From Cladocopium goreaui (Eukaryota; Sar; Dinophyceae; Suessiales; Symbiodiniaceae), in NCBI GenBank assembly GCA_947184155.2, contig CAMXCT020006201.1, positions 52,626-116,625 of the forward strand: a DNA stretch of 64,000 nt. Direction: 5' to 3'. The notes under the pieces are model-generated. The model had not been told where the DNA came from, searched no databases, and saw only the letters and a program-made list of their open reading frames with translations. How positions within the stretch are numbered: the first letter of the stretch is position 1; the number at the start of each line of letters is the position of its first letter. A program made the position numbers and the translations under genes. Positions 1 through 12,260 of this stretch are shown in pieces.

Positions 1-765
1 AACCAATATATTGACAAGTTGGGATGTTCCCGGATGTTTGAACAAGTGGAGATGAATGATGTTTTCCATGAAATTAAACATATGTTTGATCAGATACCGT
101 ATTACCCCCCCAAATCCACTGGTTACTCAGCATGTTCCCATCATTCCCAAGCTGACAATTGAGCCGTGGAGAAACCCAAGCTGGGCCGAGCCGTCTTGGA
201 AAATGGTTGCTATAAATTTCATGGAACATCCCAATCTAAAATGGATGAGAACTGGGGGTACCCCCATGACAAAACGGAAACCTCCATATGTATGATAATG
301 TGGGAAGACAATGTTTCAGGGTGGTTTTTTTCTTGGGCTTGAGACCTCCAAATGGTAGTATGGTTATGATTGATTAGTGGATTTACCGCATTGACCTGTA
401 GGAAATGCCTGGCTTTCAAGGAACCAGACACTCTGCAACGATTGACTGTGAACTTGACCCTGGGGTGAATGGGTAGACGATACAAGGTACCCCAAAATTG
501 TTAGGCCGTGAAGGCAATGCTACAAATCGGAGACCTGAATTTGACCAAATTGTATTCCGAAGTGGTTGTTTCTCCCAGAGTTCGTTGTGGTTACTTATTC
601 CCCTTCAATGTGTTCTCGCCCGTTTTGGTTGATGCAGTTTGATTTTTTTTTTTAAATATGCATCAATCATTCTTTAAACAAATGAGTGAAGTTCTCATAA
701 ACTGCCATTTTTTGAAACTGATTTACTGTTTTTTGGATCATGTAGCATCCATCAGCTTCATTTTC
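1..765. other. Intergenic DNA, nothing recognised
   Basis: No convincing coding region or named repeat. A piece near 245-290 (GGGGGTACCCCCATGAC followed by AAACCTCCAT) resembles sequence near 12535-12580 and 30970-31092, so a scattered repeat family contributes here. Confidence 0.4.
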
Positions 766-769
766 GGCA

Positions 770-903
770 GGGTCCATGTTGGTTGACCAACTGCCGCGAT
801 CGACCCATCGACCCAAACGTTGGACCCATGGCGACGCTTGCGCTGAGGCCGAGTTTTTGGTCACCGTCAGACACCCAGAGGTCCTGGGAGGATTTGAAAG
901 AGT
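770..903 (+). CDS. Candidate exon island, unknown protein
   Basis: A GC-richer island in AT-rich DNA. One plus frame is open and reads through residues such as ACAEAEFLVTVRHPEVLGGF before a stop near 900. A second plus frame and a minus frame are also open, so strand and frame are not proven. No family is recognised. Confidence 0.25.
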
Positions 904-1319
904 GGAAATAAATGCGTAAATCTAGATCAACTTAGTAGTTCAATATGTTGAACATATTGACATACGTAATCATACGTATATTAACTATGTTGAAATATGT
1001 TGAAATAGTATGAAATTGTATGAAATAGATTTAAATAGTATGAAACAGTGATAAATATAAACATAACAACCAGTTCTTTTTTATGCAGAGTATTTGAGAT
1101 TGGCCACGAAATGGATATACTATGCTAATCCAACCCCTTTTTTTTCTACAAGAAAAGGATATGATCTTCCAACATGCCATCTTATCAGGGGTGCATTTCC
1201 CCATGGTGTTTCCCCAGAAATAGGGAATTGACCCCCCACTATATGGCAATGTGGGTGAAAATGATGCTTTTGGGATACCCTATCCTCAAGGTTCAGAGCT
1301 GGGTGCCACAAATAAAAAA

Positions 1320-1424
1320 TACCATTTGGTTATTTAACATAGCCATGGAAAATCCCTTGTAAATAGGGGTTTTAATGGGAAAATCATCTATAAATGGGCC
1401 ATTTTCCAGAGGGTAACAGATATG
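1320..1424. mobile_element. Inverted-repeat element, family A (degenerate copy)
   Basis: Begins TACCATTTGGTTATTTAACATAG and ends CCAGAGGGTA, matching in degenerate form the TACCCTCTGGT...ACCAGAGGGTA family found at least nine more times in the window. The interior shares the 'ATGGAAAAT' and 'TATAAATGG' blocks of the other copies. Confidence 0.55.
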
Positions 1425-1499
1425 GCAGGGCTGAGTTATCCCATCTAATGCTATCCCATGGAAGCCCCAAAAGATAGACACATATAGAAAAGTTGAAAA

Positions 1500-1665
1500 C
1501 CTGGAAATGACAGTAATGGAAATTATATATATATATATTATATAATATATGTACTGTACTGTATATATATATTAAATTAATAGATATAAGTACGATATAT
1601 GCACATATATATATATATATATGATATATGAATATACATATCTACATACAGTCGTCGACAGAATT
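1500..1665. repeat. TA-rich microsatellite
   Basis: Runs of TATATA interrupted by GTAC and ATAC steps. No gene is seen. Confidence 0.8.
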
Positions 1666-1799
1666 ACGGCAAACATGTTAAACTTGGCAGGCGATCTCCT
1701 GTCTATCACGGTTTTGTTTTAGCATTGTTTTCATAACCCTTTACTTGCTCCCACGGTTATATATTTGTTATGTTTCAATAGTTACATGTTCCATATGTA

Positions 1800-2010
1800 T
1801 ACAGTATCTCCATGCATGCATGCATACATACATACAAACGTACGTACATACATAGATACATAAATACATACGTTACATAGATACATAGACACATATATAC
1901 ATCGATACATCGATACATAGATACATAGATACATAGATACATAGGTACATAGATACATACATACATACATCCATACATCCATGCATCCATACATCCATCC
2001 ATCCATACAT
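1800..2010. repeat. ATAC/GATACATA microsatellite
   Basis: Short-period CATACATA and GATACATA repeats that grade into the larger minisatellite to the right. Open frames here (MYVCIYVP types) are only repeat translations. Confidence 0.85.
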
Positions 2011-3793
2011 ACATTACCATACATTACCATACATAACCATACATAACCATACATTACCATACATTACCATACATTACAATACATTACCATACATTACCAT
2101 ACATTACCATACATTACCATACATTACCATACATTACCATACATTACCATAAACTACCATACATTACCATACATTAGCATACATTGCCATACATTGCCAT
2201 ACATTACCATACATTACCATACATTTCCATACATTACCATACATTGCCATACATTACCATACATGTCCATACATTACCATACATTACCATACATTTCCAT
2301 ACATTTCCATACATTTCCATACATTACCATACATTACCATACATTACCATACATTACCATACATTAGCATACATTACCATACATTACCATACATTTCCAT
2401 ACATTTCCATACATTACCATACATTTCCATACATTACATCACATTACATTACATACATTACATACATTACATACATTACATACATTACTATACATTACCA
2501 CACATTACCATACATTACCATACATTACCATACATTGCCATACATTGCGATACATTACCATACATTACCATACATTACATACATTACATACATTACATAC
2601 ATTACCATACATTACCATACATTACCATACATTACCATACATTACCATACATTGCCATACATTGCCATACATTACCATACATTACCATACATTACCATAC
2701 ATTACATACATTACATACATTACATACATTACATACATTACATACATTACATTACATTACATTACATTACACTACATTACATTACAGTACATTACATTAC
2801 AGTACATACATTACATACATACCATACATACCATACATACCATTACATTACATTACATTACATTAGATTACATCACATTACATTACATACATTACATACA
2901 TTACATACATTACTATACATTACCATACATTACCATACATTACATACATTACCATACATTGCCATACATTGCAATACATTACCATACATTACCATACATT
3001 ACATACATTACATACATTACATACATTACATACATTACCATACATTACCATATATTACCATACATTACCATACATTGCCATACATTGCCATACATTACCA
3101 TACATTACCATAAACTACCATACATTACCATACATTACCATACATTGCCATACATTGCCATACATTACCATACATTACCATACATTTCCATACATTACCA
3201 TACATTACCATACATTACCATACATTTCCATACATTACCATACATTACCATACATTTCCATACATTTCCATACATTTCCATACATTACCACACATTACCA
3301 TACATTACCATACATTACCATACATTACCATACATTACCATACATTACCATACATTACCATACATTACATTACATACATTACATACATTACATTACATTA
3401 CATTACATTACATTACACATTACATTACATCACATCACATCACATTACATTACATTACATTACAATACATTACCATACATACCATACCATACCATACCAT
3501 ACCATACCATACCATACCATACCATACCATACCATACCATACCATACCATACCATACCATACATACCATACATACCATTACATTACATTACATTGCATTG
3601 CATTGCATTGCATTACATTACATACATACATACATATATATATATATATATTTGCAGATAGACAGACAGACAGGCAGGCAGGCAGGCAGGCAGACAGACA
3701 GACAGACAGACATACATACGTAACCATACATACATACATAACCATACAGAACCATACAGAACCATACATTACCATACATTATCATACATTACC
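2010..3793. repeat. CATTACCATA minisatellite array, left part
   Basis: About 1.8 kb of a 10-bp unit TACCATACAT with variants (TTACC, TTGCC, TTTCC) and stretches of shorter TACAT and TACATACAT units. It ends in pure TACCA and ATAC runs, a CAGACAGA stretch near 3655-3715, and a final few TACCATACAT units at the retrotransposon junction. The same array resumes at 9198. Long open frames across it (HTLPYITIHY) come from the repeat and are not genes. Confidence 0.95.
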
Positions 3794-3847
3794 AGCCGTG
3801 AGGTTCAGGCGTGTGCAAGCTATTTTAGGCTGTAGGTTTCCCGAGCA

Positions 3848-5026
3848 ATGGAAAGCACAAATGGGCCCCGCCAATGGGGCCCAGGACAAGTGACAAAAAG
3901 AAGCCCAGAATCTAGAAGTCATCAGAACACACCAGTACAAGTCAAGAAAGGGCGAAGTGAAGAAAGAGAGCCAAAGGAGGAAGATATGCCAAACCAGAAC
4001 CTGGAAGACACTTTCAACACCACGCTCACAACCATCATCGAAGGCAAGATCAGCGACATAGTGGAAGACATCCGGGATTTCAAGGATCAGATGAAGACCT
4101 CTCGCAATCAACTGGCATACCTCTTATACCAAGAAGCAGAGAAACAACGTTCAGATGCGGCATGCAAAATCATGGTCAAGAACTGTTGGCAGTATGTAGA
4201 GTCCGATGAGAACTATGCACTACTTCGTGAACATAGGGAGATCATGATCAATTGGGCAGCTCAAGAGGCACGAATAGATGAGAAGGACATTAGGCACTTT
4301 CACTTTGACCACCGCCGAGGCAAATCTATTTCCCCCTTCACCATGGTGAACGTCGGTAACTTCTACACCAAACAGAAGTTGATGGAGTGGTATGCCCAAA
4401 ATTTTGACAAGAAAGGAATTACGGAATGGACCAGTGAGAAATTGAGCCACCTGACCAATGGCAACAACAAGGCCGAGGTGAATGGCATGATCGAAGTAGA
4501 ACCGTGTATCGCTGCATTTGACCGCATGCAAACCGAACCACTCAAGGCAATGATGGCCGTGATCACAAAATTGGCCCCAAATCTGAAATGGAGACATTCA
4601 TGGAAGCACCTCACCCTTCAAAACCCCGAGACAGAGGAGTACATCGCCTGGCTCGCACTCGACCACCTACAAGGAATTGCAAAGGTCTACTTTGACCGCA
4701 GGCTTTTCACAGCTAGACAGTTTGAAGATGAGTTCCATGCAGTTTTGGGCGCCCAGATGACCAAGAAAGCCGTCGGCGCCAAGGGCAAAGGCAAGAGCAA
4801 AGGAGGAGAAGGAGTACTGACTGACCCCGGAGGATTCCTCAAAGCAGTAGGCTTAGGAACAGATGGAAAAGGCTCATACTATAAGGTTTCTACTTTAAGC
4901 ATGAAAACAAAAATGCCTTTCACTTTTGAAATCAGGTGCATCAATCAGGAAGAATTTGCTACCAAATACACCGGGCACCTCGACAGGATTGCAAAGCGCA
5001 TCCTGCAGCCTGACTTGCTCCTGTAG
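3848..5026 (+). CDS. LINE ORF1 protein, RNA-binding type (predicted)
   Basis: Predicted product of 392 residues, intact from an ATG 54 nt inside the element to a TAG. The first 60 residues are polar and charged. A helical, probably coiled-coil stretch follows (about 55-130, containing IIEGKISDIVEDIRDFKDQM). Next is a mixed alpha/beta region (about 140-290) and a Gly/Lys-rich basic stretch (about 305-320). Coiled coil, structured core and basic region is the usual layout of LINE ORF1 nucleic-acid chaperones; no CCHC knuckle is seen. The assignment rests mainly on its place before endonuclease and reverse transcriptase. It is the only intact frame of the element. Confidence 0.7.
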   Translation: MESTNGPRQWGPGQVTKRSPESRSHQNTPVQVKKGRSEEREPKEEDMPNQNLEDTFNTTLTTIIEGKISDIVEDIRDFKDQMKTSRNQLAYLLYQEAEKQRSDAACKIMVKNCWQYVESDENYALLREHREIMINWAAQEARIDEKDIRHFHFDHRRGKSISPFTMVNVGNFYTKQKLMEWYAQNFDKKGITEWTSEKLSHLTNGNNKAEVNGMIEVEPCIAAFDRMQTEPLKAMMAVITKLAPNLKWRHSWKHLTLQNPETEEYIAWLALDHLQGIAKVYFDRRLFTARQFEDEFHAVLGAQMTKKAVGAKGKGKSKGGEGVLTDPGGFLKAVGLGTDGKGSYYKVSTLSMKTKMPFTFEIRCINQEEFATKYTGHLDRIAKRILQPDLLL

Positions 5027-5153
5027 GAACAACGCCTTTCAGCACGCGAGCGGGGAAATAATGACTGCTTACAGCGCGCACCTTGTACACAAAAAGCATC
5101 CATGCAAGCAAAGGAAACAACTCCAGATATTACACTTCCTTTTAGGCAGCGTC

Positions 5154-5395
5154 GTCACCGAATGATTCGTCACCGAACGAATCGTCACCGCATGTTGGCT
5201 TGTTAGGGGGGACTTCGTCCCTACCCCCCAAGGCAAAACCGAAACAAAGGGAACTGGAACAATGCCCTAAAAGACATAAGTATGCACAGCCTAGCTCTAC
5301 CCCCAAACTTTTGGTACGGCGGGAGTTGCGCCCACCTTTTAAGGGACGGTGCGTGAACCAAAAGAGCTCAGAACCCCACCTTCACTCGAAACGCA
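5154..5395. repeat. ORF1-ORF2 linker with CGTCACCGAA repeats and hairpins
   Basis: Three tandem CGTCACCGAA/CGTCACCGCA units (5154-5193) are followed by a potential hairpin GGGGGGACTT...CCCTACCCCCC (about 5203-5230). A longer one pairs CTTTTGGTAC near 5309 with GTGAACCAAAAG near 5355-5370. Related CGTCACCGAAT units recur at the 3' end of the element (8774-8832). Confidence 0.6.
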
Positions 5396-6907
5396 CACAC
5401 AGACGTGGAAAAAGATCAAGTATTCAAACCTTAATGCATACATGTAACAGGCGTCAAAGCAAAGCGACACACAGAAGGGAATTTAGACGAGTGCGGGCGT
5501 GCTGGAAGGCTTTAGCCAAGCACCCAGCTCAACACTCTTTGGCTCAAGAAAGAATCTTAGCCGAAACCCTTTTTACAGAAAACACGCAAACTTTTACAAA
5601 CACGAAACCTCCTGAGGAGAAACAGCCAGACCCGAAAATGATCAAAATATCGACAGCGAACGGAAAAACACTCCGCCTTGGAGTCTTCAATGTCCGTGGA
5701 ATGAATTTCATTTCCCGAAGGCAGCAGCTGATGTACTTAATGAAAAAACATGACATTGACATTCTTGCCTTACTGGAGACACATGTCAATTACACAGGTA
5801 AAGAAACGCACGGACAATATTCTTTCTACTTTTCTAGTACAGTGTCGGACGAAGACAGACAAAAGACTGAGAGGGAACTAGATGATTATAACAGAAAAGT
5901 TAAAAAAGAGAAAATCACCTTCGAAACAGCCCAGGCAGAAAGAATGCGAATCAGGCAACGCAGTGCAGAAAAACTAGGCTGCGCATTGGTGCTCAAACAC
6001 CAATCAGGACTGGAGTTTGACGTATGTGCAAGTGATAGCAGCAACATCGCCCTTAAAATCGGCACTAGGCCAATCCGGATTAACATTGCAGCCACACATG
6101 TCCCGCATGCTGGCCACAGCTTACAACGTAAAAGCAGCCACTACGAGCTTTTGTCCCAACACTTGCGCAAATGCAGCAACCACGAAATAAATATAGTTCT
6201 TGGAACAATTGCCAGAAGAAGCCCATGTCATAGGAAAGCACATTTATAGAACTTCTACTTCAACGTTGGAAGACTTGAGCGAACAACAAAGACAAAACCG
6301 ACAGCTATTTGTTGATTTTTGCTTGACTCACAAACTTATCCCCATGAACACCTGGTTTGAGAAACCAACTCCTAAGCTGGCCACATATCGCAGCACGACT
6401 ACCACACATTTTGACCTGAGTGGGGTCAGTACTGCAACGCACGCACAGCTAGACTATATTCTGATCAATGATACTTGGAGGAACAGTATCAAAAACATCT
6501 ACAACATTCACGGGACCCTGCTTGATTCAGACCATGCCTTAGTTGTAGCAGACATGCACGTCAGATTTGCATCTAAAAATAAAAGACAAAATGCCACTCA
6601 GGCAGTTCCGAAGTTCCGAAAACCAACAGAAGAACAACGACTAAGATACAACTTGTTGGTCCAACAAAAAATTGAAAGTGAAAAAAGGAATTGCACATGG
6701 AATGCGTCGAATTCTTTTGAGTCATTAGCTAGTATACTCATCGATGCTGGTAAGTCGGCTCTTCCTACACTTGCTCCGAAACAAAAGAAAGACTACCTAT
6801 CAGAACAGACATGGCAAAAAAATAGAAGCAAAACAGCGAGCCATCAACGCAGGTCAATGGAACACTGCAAAGCAGCTCGCACGCGACATTGGAAAATTAG
6901 CACGTAG
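5200..6907 (+). pseudogene. LINE ORF2 N-terminal part: AP-type endonuclease, broken
   Basis: Exonuclease-endonuclease-phosphatase fold domain of ORF2, which nicks the target DNA in non-LTR elements. The first metal-site motifs are visible in the 5200-6249 frame: LGVFNVRGMN with its Asn, then ILALLETHV with the catalytic Glu. The frame then shifts near 6200; the second frame (6200-6907) carries the closing SDH motif (TLLDSDHALVVADM). The expected GDFN motif between them is lost: the sequence after IVLG reads as a frameshifted stretch. The domain is therefore both frameshifted and missing a catalytic block. It would be inactive. Confidence 0.85.
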
Positions 6908-6964
6908 TGATAAAGAAAAAAGTTTGATCACCGAACTTGAACTCATGACGCAGGAAGGTTACTA

Positions 6965-8351
6965 AGAAAACCATTTCAACCAAAGAGATACAAATTCAAA
7001 AACAAACACGGCGATCCAATCAATGAGAAAGAATTTTCAGAAACAGCAGCGGACTATTTCGCAGATGTCCAGTGGGCAGCACCGCAAGACAATTACCTTG
7101 ATCCAGACAAAGAAAATTCACCTCTTATTGATGGTAACAGCAGCATGGATGATTCTCCATTCACACCTCACGAATTTGATGCGGTCTTGAAGGTGCTGAA
7201 GAACAACAAGGCACCCGGTCCAGACGGCTGTAGGTCAGAACTGATTAAATGGCTTTCTGGAATAAACAGGCTGTACTTGTTGGAACTTTTTCAATGATAT
7301 TCATATCAACGGCATTTACCCTGAATGTTTCACATTGGCCAACATTGCTGCTTTGTATAAGAAAGGGGATGCCACTCAAATGAAGAATTACAGGCCTATA
7401 GTCCTACTTCAGGTTTTCTATAACATCCTTGCTAGATTAGCCCGTAATCGATTTCAGTGCGCGTATGACTCCTGGATTCAAAATTCTCAATTCGGTTTTC
7501 GACCCAAGAAATCAACATCACAAGCCATTTTTGTAGCCAGACGGCTCTTGGACATAACCGAACGACAACAGTCGAATATGACGTTGGTTCTATTAGATTG
7601 GGAAAAAGCTTTTGACAAAATTAATCAATCTAAACTGTTACAAGTTTTGAGGCGCCTTAAGACTTAAGACACCCCCAAACATGTTACGACTAGTAACTCA
7701 CATGTACGCCCACCCAAAATTTAGAATTACAACTGAAGGTATCTCCTCCAGGTACAGAAGACAAGAGTCAGGCATCCGCCAAGGATGCCTCCTATCACCA
7801 TTCCTACTTATACTTCTTATGGGGGCCCTCTTTCATGATCTCAAATCCAAACTCAACACACCAAAACAACTAGAACCCATTAAAGGCATACGATATGCAG
7901 AAGTCCTCTATGCAGATGATACTTTGACTTTTGGCACACATACCCAATCAATCAATATTTTTTACATGCAATACCGCGGGAATCCTTATACTACAATCTG
8001 AATTTGAATTATGACAAATGCATTAACCTTGCGCTGCACCAGAAACAATCTAGCGTCAAATATCTGGATGGAACGCTTGTCCCCCGAAAACATGAAGCAA
8101 TATATTTGGGAACCGTGCTCTCAGATAGTGTAAATAACCAACGGGAAGTGCTTAACAGATTGGCAGCGGCAATGGCGACATGTAATAGGTTGAAAATATT
8201 TTGGGACAAAGCTCGTACCACCATCAAGTGGAAAATTTGTGTTTTTGATTCAATCTTGAAAAGTAAAGTATTATATGGACTCGAATGTATAGAACTTACA
8301 ACCTCAGATAAGGATAAAATTAGTGCTTTTCAAATGAAGGGTTTGCGATGA
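6965..8351 (+). pseudogene. LINE ORF2 reverse transcriptase, broken
   Basis: Reverse transcriptase spread over at least four frames. An opening segment (about 6965-7294) contains NNKAPGPDGCRSELIKWL, a typical early LINE RT motif. The 7335-7667 frame contains NYRPIVLL, QFGFRPKKSTSQA and LVLLDWEKAFDKI, the first catalytic Asp block. The 7681-8001 frame contains ESGIRQGCLLSPFL and the catalytic box YADDTLTF. The 8004-8351 frame has the thumb-like YLGTVLSD and a helical connector. Stops or frameshifts separate every segment, so no full enzyme can be made, although the catalytic residues themselves are still present. Confidence 0.9.
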
Positions 8352-8359
8352 ATTCTCAA

Positions 8360-8900
8360 GATTCCGCTTGCATTCATGGACCGTTCATACACGAATCAGA
8401 AAGTCTTTGAAATTCTCAAAAAACGATTTCGACTCTGAAGTTGAACTCTTCCCGTACATGGTTAAAGCGTAAGTTGAAACTGTTTGGCCACATTTTGAGA
8501 ACAAACCCAGGCTGTTTGAATACAGTTCATACACACCACGCATTGAACATCGAAGACCCGGAAAACCTCGAACTTCCTGGCTACTACAATCCTTCAAGGA
8601 TGCTTTTGGGATGCTAGGACGCAATGAAGAATATGATTACAACAACCGAGAGCACCAAAGCTTTGTAATCACAAATGCACTCAATAGGCAGAGCATCTTT
8701 GCCTAATGATCAACGTACCGAAAATATCATCATACGTGCCCAGCAATCGAAGATCTCACTGAATGTTTGTCACGGACTTTCGTCACTGATTTTTTCATCA
8801 TCGAATTTCGTCATCGAATTTCGTCACCGAATGCACATCCTGCCTCAGGTCAGGGTGAAATGTTATAGGTTGACTGGCTTGTTTGTTCCTTAAACACTTC
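8360..8900 (+). pseudogene. LINE ORF2 C-terminal remnant and 3' region
   Basis: Broken frames continue the RT C-terminal region past 8351 (for example ILKIPLAFMDRSYTNQK in the next frame). The 3' region 8774-8832 carries repeated TTTCGTCA(C/T)CGAAT units like those in the ORF1-ORF2 linker. Confidence 0.5.
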
Positions 8901-9197
8901 ACTTGCTAATGTTTTTCTTTGTTCACCTTCACTTTTTATTTATTTGTTTTATTTCATTCGATGAGACAACGGTTCCTGGTTCTGCTGCGCTAAATATACA
9001 TTCTCTTTCCGTTCCCCTTCAACTTCATACGGAATGACTACGCGAAAGGCGTTTGAAAATTTCCAAGATGTTTCACACATTCTTAATTAATTTCTCCTCA
9101 GCCGATTACCTCGCTACCTTTGTTCATATTTGTTTTTTCACAATTTCAACGGCTATGGTTCTGTGCACAGACTTCTGCAGTCTGCACGGGAAAAAAA

Positions 9198-10436
9198 CCG
9201 TACATTACCATACATTACCATACATTACCATACATTACCATACGTTACCATACATTACCATACAGTACCATACATTACGATACATTACCATACATTACCA
9301 TACATTACCATACATTACATACATTACATACGTTACATACATTACATGCAGTACATACATTACATACATTGCATACATTACACACACTACATACACTACA
9401 TACATTACATACATTACATACATTACATACATTACATACATTACCTGCATTACATGCATTACATACATACATTACATACATTACATACATTGCATACATT
9501 ACATACATTACATACATTACATACATCAGACCCTTTGCACGCATACATGGCATACATTGCATAGATTGCATAGCTTGCACAGATTGCATAGATTGCATAC
9601 ATTGCAAGCATTGCATAGATTGCATAGACTGCATAGATTGCATACATTGCAGACTTTGCATAGATTGCATACATTGCATACATTGCAAACATCGCATCGA
9701 TTGCATAGATTTCATGGATTGCATACATTGCATGCATTGCATACACTGCATACACTGCATACACTGCATACACTGCATACATTGCCTTACATTGCCTTAC
9801 ATTATGTTACATCACGTTACATTATGCTACATTACGTTGCATTACGTTACATTACGTTACATTACGTTACATTACGTTGCGTTACATTACGTCACATTAT
9901 GTTACATTACATTACATACAGTACATACATTGCATACATTACATACATTACAGTCATTACATACATTACAATTACATACATTACATACATTACAATTACA
10001 TACATTACATACATTGCATTCATTCCGTACATTACACAAATTACACACAAATTCCAAAACATACATTACACACATTACATACATTACATTAATTAGATAC
10101 ATTAGATGCATTTGATACATTACATACATTACAATTACATTACATTACATCACATACATTACCATACATTACCATAGATTACATACATTACCATACATTA
10201 CATATATTACATACATTACATACATTACATACATTACATGCAGTACATACATTACATACATTACATACATTACATGCATTACATAGATTCCATACATTCC
10301 ATTCATTACATATATTACATTACATACATTACATGGCATACATACACACATACATACCTACATACATACATACATACATACATTCATACCTACATACATC
10401 CCATGACATCACACGACTTGACATGACATGAAATAC
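9198..10436. repeat. CATTACCATA minisatellite array, right part
   Basis: Continuation of the array beyond the retrotransposon. It starts with 10-bp TACCATACAT units and passes into 8-bp TACATACAT-like units. A subregion of GCATAGATT and GCATACATT units (about 9545-9790) and a TTACGTTACATTA subregion (about 9790-9910) follow. Frames such as HTLHTLHTL and MQCMQCMQ are repeat translations. Confidence 0.95.
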
Positions 10437-10492
10437 ATATGAACATCACCTTTTCTTTAAACAAGTCTCGCCGTTTTGGCATCGACATCCAG

Positions 10493-10551
10493 GTCTGCTC
10501 CTATCAGCGGGTCTTTCCAAAGATGAACGAACCGCAAGAGAAGGACCGCTG
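10493..10551 (+). CDS. Candidate exon island, unknown protein
   Basis: Follows a possible acceptor CATCCAG|G. The open plus frame reads VCSYQRVFPKMNEPQEKDRW and then meets GATGGG, which could be a GA-type donor. The minus strand is also open here, so strand is uncertain. Confidence 0.35.
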
Positions 10552-10795
10552 GGATGGGATGAAACAAATATGAATAATTTGGGGGCGGGTAAATACCTTT
10601 TACCCTATAATTTCCATATTTGGATATATTTTGGGGAATGAACATCCATTAACCAGCTGTGCTGCGGTACCTAGGGTGCCATAGTTTTGACTTATCAAAT
10701 GGCGAGGGCCGCAGAAACATTGTGGCGAAGCCCTAGATGCGGCTCTAAGCATCGTTCCAGCTCACTGCAACAGGCCATTGCGCAAAAAATCTCAG

Positions 10796-10855
10796 CAGGA
10801 TGAAAAGACTGTGGCTGACGAGACAAGGCAAAGGCAAACAGAAGAATGCAGAAGA
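10796..10855 (+). CDS. Candidate exon island, helical charged peptide
   Basis: After CTCAG an open plus frame reads QDEKTVADETRQRQTEECRR, a charged helix-like peptide. No clear donor is seen. It belongs to the scattered plus-strand coding islands of this region. Confidence 0.35.
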
Positions 10856-11274
10856 TTGAACTTATTGAAATTTAGATACCTTGCTATCTAAGATCACATT
10901 GCAATGCTTAGGAGGCTACGACAACGGGGGTAAGCGCCGAGCCGAGGGTTTTTACCACTAGATGCTTCTTGGAAGAGGCATTCATACCTGGCAAAGAGGT
11001 CAGGTTTGTTGAATTACTACTGTACGGGTTGCCCAGTTGCTCAGATACCATACCAATTGTATCCAATTGTCAAGAAGACTTTGAACTGTGTCAAGTGTGT
11101 GGTTTATTTAGGATACCCACATTTTTTCAGGACTCTCTGATTCTCTGATCCCCTCGAAGGTAAGCGACCGTGAAGGAATAGACACTGATCATTGGCCGTA
11201 TGCTTTTAAAAACTTTTATAAATCCTCTGCTAGTTCTTTACATTTCTATACTATTGCATACTATTACTCTCTGT

Positions 11275-11381
11275 TAATGTGGGTAAAACAATAATAAACC
11301 ACCCATTTGGGAATGGTTTATACTATAACCAACTATTTATTCTGATTTGGTGGATAGTTTATTATTGTTTTACCCACATTA
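11275..11381. mobile_element. MITE-like element with 25-bp perfect inverted ends
   Basis: Positions 11275-11299 (starting TAATGTGGGTAAAACAATAA) and 11357-11381 are perfect reverse complements over 25 bp, with a 57-bp interior. There is no coding capacity. Its perfect arms suggest a recent insertion or a stable hairpin. Confidence 0.8.
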
Positions 11382-11434
11382 CTACAGTTTTTAAATTGTA
11401 ATGTGGTTTCAAATCTTTGTGACATTCTGACCAG

Positions 11435-11536
11435 CTGCTCCGAAGCCGTCCATTGGATCAGGAGCGCTTGGTGCAATTGGACAAAGCCGACGTTTTGTTG
11501 GTCGAGATTTGGAAGGCTGGAGCGGTTTGGCGTTGT
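11435..11536 (+). CDS. Candidate exon island, helical protein
   Basis: Follows GACCAG. The plus frame is open and reads RPLDQERLVQLDKADVLLVE and onward to WKAGAV, an amphipathic helix-like sequence. No donor of GT type is obvious; the end is approximate. No family is recognised. Confidence 0.45.
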
Positions 11537-11559
11537 AACCCTCTCGTGTCAATTTATAT

Positions 11560-12260
11560 ATGATAATATATATATATATAATAATAATAATAATAGAATA
11601 ATATATAACTAGAGATATACTGTATCATATTACATAATGTTCTGAAATAATACACAATAATATACATACATATTTGATTATATTATATTACATTATACTT
11701 TATTATAATAAAATATATTTTATTATATTATAATATATTATACGATTTTATATTATATGATTTGGTATTATATTATATTATATTTTATTTTACATTATCA
11801 TTTATTTGTTGATAGAATTATTATTATACATTTATATTTATATATATATACTAATACATATATATACATCATTATAGATATATCATTATATATTATTGTT
11901 ATCAGTACATGTATATATAAATGTATTATTCTATATTTTATATATATATTATGATTTATATTTGTATTATTATATATAGCTAAATATATATATCCTCATA
12001 TATATATATATTATGATATATATATATATATTTATTTATTTATGTAATAATATTATTATATATTTATTATTATATATGTATATAGAAATATATTCATTAT
12101 TCTATTTCAGCATGTATATTATATATATATTATATTTTTGTTTACATATTATAATATATATATATTTATTATCATATATACATGATTATATATATATTAA
12201 ATATATTACTGTGTATATTGTCAGTATTTATGTTTGTTTTATATATATACTCAGTATATC
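11560..12260. repeat. AT-rich low-complexity block
   Basis: About 700 bp of TA, TAATA and TATAT microsatellite-like DNA without supported genes. Confidence 0.85.

Larger units (their letters stand above)
3794..9197 (+). mobile_element. Non-LTR retrotransposon (LINE-like), decayed, inside the minisatellite
   Basis: About 5.4 kb lying between two arms of the same CATTACCATA array. In order it carries ORF1, a linker, an apurinic-type endonuclease, a reverse transcriptase with the YADD box, a short C-terminal region and a 3' end near a run of seven A's at 9190-9197. ORF1 is open but ORF2 is broken by several frameshifts and stops, so the copy is not autonomous. The exact target duplication cannot be read because both flanks are the same repeat. 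Confidence 0.85.

Noticed and set aside
2184..3723. Long plus-strand open frames of 230-392 codons (HTLPYITIHY repeats)
   Set aside because: They are translations of the CATTACCATA minisatellite in several frames at once, with no start context or domain.
5538..5548. TTTGGCTCAAG, matching the 3' half of the dinoflagellate spliced leader
   Set aside because: Only 11 bases match and the upstream half does not; it lies within LINE ORF2, so chance is likely.
9053..10115. Open frames of up to 347 codons (HTLHTLHTL, MQCMQCMQ)
   Set aside because: Repeat translations of the right minisatellite arm.
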